Below the pieces are notes generated by a model. That model was given only the letters and a program-made list of their open reading frames with translations, had not been told where the DNA came from and searched no databases. Source: Paracentrotus lividus (lineage: Eukaryota > Echinodermata > Echinoidea > Camarodonta > Echinidae). Taken from it: DNA of 64,000 bases. Location of the stretch: positions 6,009,808-6,073,807 of the forward strand of contig CALNVZ010003432.1 of assembly GCA_940671915.1 (NCBI GenBank), read 5' to 3'. This document shows, piece by piece, positions 48,401 to 60,400 of this stretch (the first letter of the stretch is position 1; each line of letters starts with the position of its first letter). Position numbers and translations under genes: made by a program.

Positions 48401-51400
48401 TTCCTGCCCTGTTTCCACAACCAACAACTGAACAGAAATTTCCCATGATTTTGCTGTAGAAGTACAGTATAGTTTCTCGAGTAACTTCAAATCTGGCTTT
48501 AGTGCAGCAATACGTATACGTAGCCATGCTGTCAGTCGATTTGTATGCCTTCCAAGATGGCCGCCGCGCAGCATTGCTAACAAAAAGATGACGTCACTGG
48601 GAACGCTCTATGAGGTAATATGAAAAGTACTATTTACCAGTAACTGAGTTGTCTTAAAGTCTATTATGAGTCTGGATAGTATGATGTATTATGAAAATCA
48701 CTATCCACCCGTTGTATGATACGAGTTGTTTCAAAGTCTAATATGAGTCTGGTAACTATGAGGTAATAGGAAGAGCACTATTTACCTGTTGTATAGTATG
48801 AGGTAATAAAAAGAGTACTTTTTACCAGTAACTGAGTTGTCTCAAAGTCTACTTTGAGTCTGGGTAGTATGAGGTAATTAAAAGAGTACTATTTACCAGT
48901 TGTATGATGTGAGTTGTCTCAAAGTCTGCTATGGGTCTAGGTAATATGAGGTAATAAGAGTACTATTTACCAGTTGTATGATGTGAGTTGTCTCAAAGTC
49001 TACTATGAGTCTGGATAATATCAGGATGAGTGTATTAGGAGCAGATCCCTTCTCTCCTCCTCCGTCACAGAGATTCTATACACAAGAAGAAACAATTCAT
49101 ATCATTTTTGTTCTATGTTTGATAAAAGTAAATAATGATTAAAAAAAAATAATAACAAGAAATAGAAAAAAAAAAATCATTTAAATTCCTCTAGTAGATA
49201 ATTCTATAATCACCCGACTGCATAAAAAGCAATGCAATGAAAGAGTGAAAGATAGCAATAAAACAATCCATTTTTAAAGGCTTTCCCCCGATCATTTCTA
49301 TTCATCTTTTTTACAGATCATACAAGAAACATTGAAAATTCAGAAAATCAAGAAATATTTCCCCCCACTCGACACTGGGCTTTAATTTGCTTGCCGACTT
49401 GTGTCTGATTTCGATGTGATGCATCACATATTTAGCTTTAAAATCCCACGTGAGGGACCAGGAGGGGCACAATTTTTTTCCAAGGGTCCAAATGAATCAC
49501 TTTAGGGTCCTCACTTGGGCACAAAATATATTCATTATTTCACTCATTCAACCTTTGAAAAAAAAAATATATTACTGCATGACACTTTGATCATGAAAAT
49601 TACAAAATGCATAAAAAAAAATTGCTAAAATTTGTGCATGACAATAGTGATTTTACATTTCTTTTTGTGTGTTGCCAATTTTGAGATTTCAATGACAATT
49701 TTCATTCAAACTTTTCTGATACAAGAACCGTTTGATATTCTGCACCAGAAATAATTTCATATTTGTCAGAGATTTTAGATTTTTACATCTTTGGGAAACT
49801 AACACATAGAATTGGATTAGATTAGAAACCATCCTCATTCAAGTTTACTTTTTCTACATTACGGAGCCATTATATGCACGTCCCCCTTAAATTTCCAAGA
49901 CCTTTTTACGTAAGTAAGCTGGAAACTGATATCAAAGTACAATAACACACAATGTGAAAATGACTAGGTATCAGATAGAAATATGGATGAATACTCACTG
50001 TACAAGTCTGGAATATGTGACGCAAGAAATCAACGAGTAGACCCTCTCTTACTGTCACCGTAGGGTACTTGGTTGCAAAGAATAAAGTCTGAGCAAATGT
50101 AATGTCCTGTCCTAGGAATGCCTGTATGTAAGAAATAGTTTATAGTTCATTTATTTCTCAACCATAACTAAAAGGTTACAAAATGAAGTCATTGGAAATG
50201 GGAAATTACTTTATAGGATAGAAACTAAAGGAAAACAATTCAAATGTGTCATTTTACAAAATGAAGTCATTTATACCTAAATATAACAAATTCTAAAAAA
50301 CCTATAGAGTGGTATTTCTACATGAAAATAACAAAAACCCTGTATTATCAAAATGTGCCAGCAAATTAACGATTAACTCCACATTTTAGTACAGTAGAGG
50401 CATTTCGGGTATAGACCTTATGCATATGATGTTATGACATCATAACGCCCTCCCTCAGAGGATATCGGAATACGCATAAATGGAGTTGTCAGAGATGCGC
50501 CAGCTGAAGATCACAAACGCCTGCACGGCAACGGCCTCATCCCTTGAGGGAGGATGTTATGGCGGCGCGATAAGGTCAATGCATAAGGTCTATTGTCCAC
50601 TATTGGCACATTTTAGATATAAAACTCCTTTACCAAAATATGCCATAATGTGTGACTGCACATTTTGGTTATTTAAGCAAAATGTGCAATTTACCAAAAT
50701 GTGCCGTAACAGAGCCCTTCCCCCAAGTGTCAAAATCTCCTCTCGAAAAGCCCAGTCAGAAAAGGGTTAACTGATATTTTTCTTTCATTTACCTGCATTT
50801 CTTTCTTCAACAAATTAGATTCTGGGGTACACCTCCCCTTTAAACTGCACACTTACCTTGAGACTCGTGAGAACAAGTTTGACTTGATCAATGACGGATG
50901 ATGATGTCACATTCACTAGTTCAGCTAGGTTAGGAGCAGCTTGTTTGCCTACCATCCTGGGGGCACATAAGGTCTGACGGATATCGGTGATACACTCTGA
51001 AACAAGAAAACAAACAACATTTCAAAGGGTACTCTTTAAAATATGAGTCATAGATCCCTGGTCGAGTCACACATAGCTTATGTGCCAACCATTTAAACAA
51101 TAATCATGTATTTTGAAGTCCTAAAAACAGTAATTTTGGGTGAGAATACATTATTTTTAACTTTCAGACAGGTGCAGAAAAATAACATGGGGCAAAACCT
51201 ATTTCTCATGAGAACCTGCAGTAATTAAAAAAAAAAAAAAAAAAAAAATTACATCAGATGGCCATTCTTCTGAAACCTAAATGATATAAACCAGTCTCAT
51301 ATTTACATGATAGATTCTATTGAAAAAAAAATCCAAACCAAAATGTTTGCCAGTGTATTCAGCACATCACTCTTCTATAAAAAGGTTTTTATGACAAGCA

Positions 51401-54400
51401 AATAAATCTATGTAAAATAAAGCAAATTTAAAACTATCAACAAATCATTCGTCTGGACTTCTTCTAAAGTGGTATCTCACTGAGTGACAAATGCTTGCGC
51501 ACACTGTAAGCAGGAGGTATCAGTATATTGCATATTCGTTTGTTCTGTTATGCCAGCCAAGCGCATTACAAAAGCAAGTGCATCATATATGATACCTATC
51601 AAGAGGAAAAACCTGGTTTGAGAATATTATACCCGTGTTTGCAATTCTACTAAATCTCTTTTCCAAGTTTGTCAAACTTTAAATCACGTCAAGCAAGCTA
51701 TTTAGGTATCTAAACATCTGTTTCTTAACCTTGATCCGAGCAGGGATAACCCAAGGTCACGCAGTGGCAATATTGTTTACATTATACCATCTGAATGCGT
51801 GTATAGATACATTTTTATTTATTTATTATTCTCTTACTTTCCTTATTCCGCTGTCGATTTTCTTCGTTCGAAATTGAAAACGAATTAACATTAGATTTCA
51901 AAGATATCCAAGACAAGCATTTCATTCCGAAGGGCCTATTACAGGCACAGCTGCTCTTACGCAATATCACAGCTGCTGTTTATCTTTTAACCCTGGCTCA
52001 ACGCATAAGCTGGCCAGCGGAGGTGAAAAGTTAGATAACAGGGATTACCTGGCCAAGCAGCGAAATTATTTTTCCCACGAAAGTTCCGGACCCCAGTATG
52101 GCGATATCATTCACTCTGATCTGAACCGGAACTCAAGTGGGAAAAAAAATGATGCGGCCAGGCAGGGTGATCGTGCTTGTAAATGATTATATTGAATCTT
52201 CAAACGAGGATTTTTGACACGGGGGTCGCAACTTTTGCAAGCATTCACCGCTCTATGAGATATCTCCTTTTACATTGATTGAAATAATGTTAACTAACCA
52301 GCGAAGTGTTTCTTGAGACCATCACTGTAGTACTGTGCCCTTTCCTTGCTTGCTGATGCTACAATATTTGCTCCTCTCTGAAGTATCTTCAGGTCAGGTA
52401 ATAAACGATGAACAGCCTGCAGCCGTCTGAAAAACCGATCTAACGCTCTCACCAGAAGAGAATTCTCAACGGATGATTTCTGTGATAAAACATACAATAA
52501 ATAGGACATTACCAATCTTTAGAGAATCTGTATTAAACTCAAAAGTTCTATCATTTGATGACAGATAGACAAATGTTATGTAAAGTAAGTGCTTTGTAAT
52601 TCACAAGGTAATACTAATGTTATCATCTATGTAAGGCTATCATAATAAATCATTAACTTTGTTCTTCTTTGTCTGAATTTTTTCATACCTTCACTGATAG
52701 GTTTCTCTCATTTCCCTGCTTAAAAAAAAGAAAAACAACTTAATTTAATTATGGACTTCGAATTTAACATTATTAATTTAATTAAATTAATCTTAATTTA
52801 ATTCATATCAAATAATGATACATACCTCAGCCTGTATTCTGTCTTGAATACATGTGAAGTACTGCTGCATCCTGGAATCTACAAACTGACCTAGTTTGGA
52901 ATGAGCTACTTCTTCTAGTTGTTCCTCTTCCTGAGAGCTGAAATGAATTTATTTCTTTTTATTTCATTTGAGAAAAAAATTGATATCATTGGAAGAGAGA
53001 GAGAGAGAGAGGGAGAAGAACCATTTGATCATGTATACGCATTTCATTTACTGAAGTTATTAACCTCTGAAACCATTAAAACAACCTTTCTTGTCCACGT
53101 ATATGTTGTACAAAACATTTTAAAGGAACATTTGATGCATCCTCATTCTTTTACACATATATTTTTCCTGCACTAATATTTTATAGCTTAAGATTACCAG
53201 CTTCTTGAAATAAATGGAAAAAGAAATAAAATGTTCTTGACTTTGAAGGAGAAAAGGTCCTGGAATTTGAATAAAAATCAATGTTTGGTTGTACTTACTC
53301 TCCAGCCTGTCTGTTAACAAAGAGCTCCTTGTAAGAGGCTATCACCAAACAAATATTTTCCAGGAAATTATTGCAGCTACAGTCTACAAACTCCAAGATA
53401 TCCTGAAATGAAAACCATCATGTAAAACATTTAATTTTCATTCAACTGTACTATATTCTAAACTTTGTTATTTTTTTTTTTACCAGAGTTGATAGTTTGT
53501 TGTAAATTTTACCTTTCGGGGTTGTTTTGCATGATAAATTCCTGCATAAGCCATTGCATGCACATAAGTTTTAGTGATTTTTGACTAGCTAAGGAAATTC
53601 TTCATTTTTGTGATGTATAATTATTACAAGTACCCTGACATTGAATTGATTTTTTTTTTTGTGAGGATGGACTGATGAAACTTGCTAAAATAATCCCCCA
53701 GCGAAATATGGCTTATACAGTAATCTTGAATGCTCTGAATGATACATGATTAGAAAGACTGAAATTTGAGAACTTACACATTTGAATCATTAACCAAATA
53801 CAATTATTTTCTTTTTATTTCCACGCCCCAGAAGGAATCTAAGTACCGTCAACCTTGGAGCTAGGTGCTTGAAAAGACTTGGTTTGCGTTATTATTATTT
53901 GACATCACTGGATGAATCATAATATTGATGGACTTAAATTTTGTAATCTTAAGCAATATCTCAAGGATTAACCTGTTGGGGACTGAGCCCGAATATATTC
54001 GGGCTGAGGTCTATGGGAAATGTGTGTTGTAGCCAAATCAGCTCGTCCCCAACAGGTTAAGGATAAAGAACTAATCAATAGAAACCCAAATAAGTAATAT
54101 TATGAGAAGGGGCATTCCTTCAGTTAGTGTGCGATACAAAATCAATCAATGGGAACCACTAAGGGTAAGAATCATTTCATATCATCCACCAAAACTATAG
54201 TTATGTCCTGCTATTTGCAATACATGAAAGATAGAACCAATGAATTTTTTACCAAAATGAGAGAGAATATTTGCCCCATCATATCAAAATCAGACACAAG
54301 TCGCGAGAAAAGAGTAAACAATCTATTTTTAAAGGCTTTCCCCCAATAGTTTCTACTCGATTTTTTTTTACAGAGCATACAAGAAACATTGAAAATTCAG

Positions 54401-57400
54401 AAAATCAAAAGCATATTTTCTCCCAAATAAGAAATTTTTTATTATAATGCCGATTTCCTCGACACTGTGCTGAATTTGCTCGGCAACTTGTGTCTGACTT
54501 CGATGTGATGCATCACATATGACATACCATAGGAAGTGTTCTCATGATCTTCTCAGATGGTGTCTCATCCTGTGGTTCCTTGTTACCATGGCGACCATCC
54601 TCATCTTCCTCTGGACTAGATGCTGTCCTCTCTCTACCGGTCTTGACGTGACTTGACATGTCTCTTAGGCTCTCATCCAACTTGTGCTTTGCACTGAAGA
54701 AACATTACAATAGATATCAAACATTGCTTTCTAGACTTCCCTTGTATCAGAGATTATCTTACATGTAGGTTCTAGTAAGGGTGGACAATACATTGAATTA
54801 AATTTACATTAGATATTTGAAACCATGAAAAATAAGTGATATCTGCAAGAGATTATGATTGAAAGTGTATTATCAGTGCCTATGATCTATATGTTCAAAT
54901 GCAATTTATTGTTTAAGATGAATTCCAGAATGGTTGAGTTTGTCAAATGTCTAGTAGAACAGGCCAGTGATTAAATTCTGTTGCGTTTTAGCACGGACAA
55001 CCCCTGTTCAACAGTCCAAAGCTTTGTCACACTGCCGAACACATTGTCCCTGGGAAAGAACTTTCAATTAAAGCCCTGTGTGACAGCCATTATACTCTTT
55101 GTAAAAGAGTACATGTTGGTGGAATACAATAAATTTACAATTAATTCAATTTATACCGGTATGTTACATTGAATTAAGCCTGCATTGATGAGATGATACA
55201 TAACAAACTTAAGTTGAACGATGAGAAAACTGAATTTTTGATAATTGCTTCACGACGCCTAGTATCAAAGGTTCAAGGTCAATCAATATGTGTAGGGAAT
55301 ATAATTGTACAATCTGTGTCTAGTTGTAGGAATCTTGGAGTTCAATTTGACTCAGAAATGACAATGGGTACTCATATTACAGCCACGTGTCGATCTGTAC
55401 ATTGGTGCATCATCAACTTACATAGCATTTGAAAATCAATATCAAGTACAGTTACTGCTTCTGTTATTCATTGATATGTTATGTCACGTATTGATTATGG
55501 TAATGCTCTACTGTTCAAGGCCTCCTCTTACCAACTAGCTAAATTGCAACATGCTCAAAATTCTGCTGCTCGGGTCCTCAGTGGGACTTCCAAGTTCTCA
55601 CACATCACCCCTGTTCTCAAAAATCTTCATTGGCTTCAAGTATCCAAAAGAATAGAATTCAAGATATTAATAATACCTGGAGGCACTTCATGATTGGGAC
55701 CCAAAATATTTGCAAAATCTCATCTCAGAATATAGTCCTTCAAGAAATCTCTGGTCTACTATTAAATTCCAAACAGTTAACTGTCCCCAGAACTTCATCT
55801 TCAGTAGGAGAAAAGTCTTTCTCATTTTCAGCCTATATCTGTGGAACGCTCTTCCACTGAGGATCTGATCAGCAGAATCCTTAGATAGATTAAAATCTGA
55901 TTTGAAGTCATATATGTTCTCTCTATATTTTTGTTAGATGTATGTATATGTTATTGCATCCTTCTCCCTAAGTTTCTGATTCTTCTTTCCTTTTCCCTCT
56001 GAATAGTATACTAGAAAGATGGCGCATCACCAATGCTCTATTTACTATTATTATTATTATGTACATGTACCTGTTGTAGTGTATACCTGTTAACCTTGAA
56101 AAAAAAAGAAACAGAATGAGTTACCAAAAATTTCCGAAAATAGGAACATTTTTTATTTAACAGGAACAGTTGGCAGGTAGGATGTTAGTGGTAAACCTGA
56201 GTAAATTAGCTTTTTTAAAATCATCAACAGTAATTACCGGGTAGCACACTTATACTAATGATAACAATCAGAATAGCAGTTTGACTTACTGAGAGAGAAA
56301 CTCATCACATAGTTCATCAGGAGGTTCTTTGAGCTGGAGTAGTAGATCGACACACTCAGCTAGCTGCTTAGCATCAGACTAGGAAAATCACAGGTTTAGC
56401 AACATTAGTACATATATAAGTATAATGTGAGCCAAAGTACATCAAATAAAGCACTGTCTAGTACCTACTTCTCATCATAATATAAGAACGTTTTCTTTTA
56501 TGAAACACTTAAACAAAAACAACACTAGCCATGTTCTAAAAAGGTTATCGAATAAAAGCCTTCAACTACGACTAGTGCTAGAAGTTTTAATACTACAAAT
56601 AGTAGCAGTAGTATGTACATGTAGTAGTATAGGTAACAGTTATTTTAAAAGTAATATTTGTAGGCTCTATGGATGATTGCATTACCTCTTTGTTTCCGAA
56701 CTGCTCTCTTAGCTTCAATCTGAGTTCATTGACAATTTCATTACAGTCTCTGTGAATACCATGAAACGATGGCATGTGCTGGTATTGAAGCAGAACAACT
56801 CTGGCTTTGGAGTAGTACCTGAGAGTATTCAAAAGAGAGAGAGAGAAAAAAAAACAGCTGCATCTGTGAGTTCATTGAGGAATCTTGTATTATTTAGAGT
56901 ACATAGAGAGTAGAAATAAACAATGCATCATTCTGTAAGTTACGCATGACTTTTATTATAAACTTGCACTTAAGGTGGCAGGTGCCCTAAACAATTTTTT
57001 TCTTTTTTTTTTTCTTTTTTGGTCTCTTTAGGTAGTTTCATGTGTGTACTTCATCATACAACTTGTTTTATAACAGTATTCCACCTCTTTTTTTAATAAG
57101 GGGGGTTTAAAATATATTTTCATCATATATTATATGTATTATAGCCATTTCTTTTTGTGCGATTACACAAAACGGATTTTTTTTTTTTTCATGAAAAATC
57201 TAAAAACTTGAGTTCTAATCATTGGATTTGCATGAAATTTGGTAGAATTGTTTATCTTGAAGAGTACTACAAAATAATGATGGTTTTTATGCATACTACC
57301 CCCACAGGTGGAGTAATGTCTAAAAGTCTGTTCTAAATTTTTCCCTATCTTGACTATTGTTAATTCCATAATTTTTACACTTCTAATCTGAATATTCCTA

Positions 57401-60400
57401 AAAGCCATCATTGATTTGTCACAAAGGAGCCAGAGAATTAAATTAATACATCAAAACCTCACTTACACTCTATGTTGTGAAGTTTTTAGAATTGAAAGTT
57501 CATTATAATGAAAATTTTTTTTTTTCAAAATTCTGACTTTGAATGACTATATTTTTCTTATGTCTAAAGATAATATGCCATAGTGCAGATTTTTGTGTAG
57601 CCCAACTCATAAGCTTTCCAAAAATGTATAGTTTGTTGGGGCACAGGTACTTAATAAGAAAACTATGCTTGATTATATACCGTGACGTCGTTTTCGCTCG
57701 GGAATAGGGCACCTGCCACCTTAAATGCCTAGTTGTGTATGGTATACTACGCATCACCTCATTGGTCAGATCATGTTCAGGGGGTGCATGCAATCGCGAA
57801 GTCTATCAATGAGATTATGAATTATATGCACTTGGAAGTTCAGGGCAACTTTATTAAAATCAGGAATAACTCTTTGTGAAACAACCCCAAAGTGGAAGTG
57901 TGCAGTTCTGAGAAGATGTTTGTGTGTTCTTCTCTAGTATGCTCATTTTACCCTAACCCAAAGAAACATAGGATTCTAAATCATGCTTTTATGTGGATTA
58001 TTTCTCTACATATTAGATTACACACACTAGATGATTATTTCCCTATCAGACCCTTCGATTCAAGAATAAAGGATTGAGTATCTCACCTGACTGCTTGGCT
58101 GTATGCTTTCATTGAAATACATTTATTAAGCCTCGCTGGAAGCTCAAACAGGAACTGCAACTGTAAGATAAAAGACAAATATAAACAAAGTTAGACATGC
58201 ACATGTAGGTACAGACTCATGAAGCACACAATTAGCCATTGTTTACATGGTCCACAGTTTAAGAAGATGTGCTAAAATTTACGTCGTGGACTTGAAAAAT
58301 AATTTTTGACTGACGTGACACATAAGTGCTTATTTTCGCTGTGTTTCATTTTCACAAATTTTGAAAGACCACCTCGCAATAATTTCCTCAGGAAATTTCA
58401 TAAAAATCTTGAAATTATCCACTCATGTTTTGTTTTTGATTTGTTACCTTAGATGGAATGAGTATAATAGTAATATTAAAGGTAAAGGAATGGTAATATT
58501 GTTGAAGAAAGGAGTAGAGGTCAAAGTGATTAGACAATGAAAGAGCTAAAAGAAAAAAGCAAACAAAACAAAAGAAATTCATATAAATATGTTTGTTGTT
58601 ATTTACACTGATGCAAGTGCTAAACAATGTATCACACTGAGCAGCAGACTTGTATGATAAAAAGAAATATAGCTAACTATGTGAACAGTAGTTATCATTA
58701 TTATACATTTCATTATGGAATGTACTTGCCTAGCAAAGTAGTTCAAAAGATAATGCATTATGTTGATACCTACTGTTCAGGTAGTAGGTTAGACTCTCTC
58801 AGATACATGTATAGGGCATTGTGCTTAATCGCAAAAATTCTCAAGCATTCACCGCTCAGAGAGATACCCCCTTATAAAAGATTTGATTCTGACCTTCTTG
58901 AGAAGCGAATGAACGCCACTGAGCTTGGTAATCTGACCCCGTCTATCCTGTAATGTAGAGCTTATCTTCTCACTGAAGTCAGCTATCGTATCCATGTTGC
59001 TTGCTAAGCGATCCATTTCTTCCTCCATCTTCTTGAAATCAGTTTTCATCTACAAACAATGAAACAAAATAAAAATGAATTTCTATACCAAAATGTTCAT
59101 CAGTGTTCTACAAATGCAGCATCTACAGCTCAGATTGTATCTGCACATGTTCATTAGCTGACACTTCAATATAAAAAAAGCCCCAAAATTTGAAAAGGTT
59201 GTTCAATGAAATTATAATGAGCAACTTTCTACTATGGAGTAAATAAAATAAAAAAAAAAAAAAAAAAAAAAATTGATTTAGTTTGAACAGCAAGATGAAT
59301 ATACTGTATAAGTGGTTATTTTCGCGGTGACTTTATTTTCGCGAATTTCGCGAGTCAGTCATCGCGAAAATTTCCATTTCATTACAAGGCTATTTATGGT
59401 AATGAAATCATCACCAAAATCGCGAAATTTTGCTCCCGCGAATTTCCCCAACTGGTCAAAAATCGCGAAAATATCTGTACGCGGAAATATTGGCTTATAC
59501 AGTACATTGTACCTACTGTCATTAGGTTACAGGTGCGGATCCAAGAAAATCGAATTGAATACATTTCTCGGGCCCAATTGTCTGGGGACAAAAGCAGCTC
59601 TATTATGTTTATGCATGGGCCCGATAAGTTCATTGTATTAAATCAGGCTGCGTCCGCAAGTGGTTTATAGATGTACTATGTAAAGTATCCAGTGGTGAAT
59701 CCAGAGGCTTAGGGAAGAGATTTACAACTATGGGAGTACAGGTAATTGTAATTAAAAAGGGGAGTACACCCTTGAATGTTCCTGTGAGACATACCTTACG
59801 TATGGTATCTGTCGCACTGATGAATTTGTTGTAGTTCTCATAGACCAATGTCTGCATGTCACTGTCCAGTGAGCGGATTTCTACAGAACGGATATCAGAG
59901 GAAGGGAGACAGAGAGTGAGAGGGGGATATCAAAAGAGAAACAGATGGTGGTAAATCAAGAGGAATAGAGAGAGAGGGAAGAAGGTATATGTAGCGAGAA
60001 AAGAAAAACAGAATGGGGAAGGACAATGAAAATAAGAGAGGGAAAAAAAAAAATTCTTTCAATTAATATTTTATAACAGACAAAAAACATGAATGATCAG
60101 ATATCAGTATGATCTTTGATTCATCATCAATTGTAAATGATTTGTGGCAGACACATTTGATCACCATGCTTCATTAAAAAATTAATCTGACCAAGCAGAT
60201 GGCTCATGCTACGCTACCTTAGTATTCAACAGGTTAAGGGTAGCAACCTTCAAACATGCAGATATCTTACTTTTTTATGTGATTTTCTTTTAAGATTTAC
60301 CAATCTGTTTCATGTATTTTCTCCAAAAAGGTAAACTTGTTACGAGGATCACTATTGTAAATTATGAAAAGACTTACGTTTGACCATCTCTGCTTCCTTA

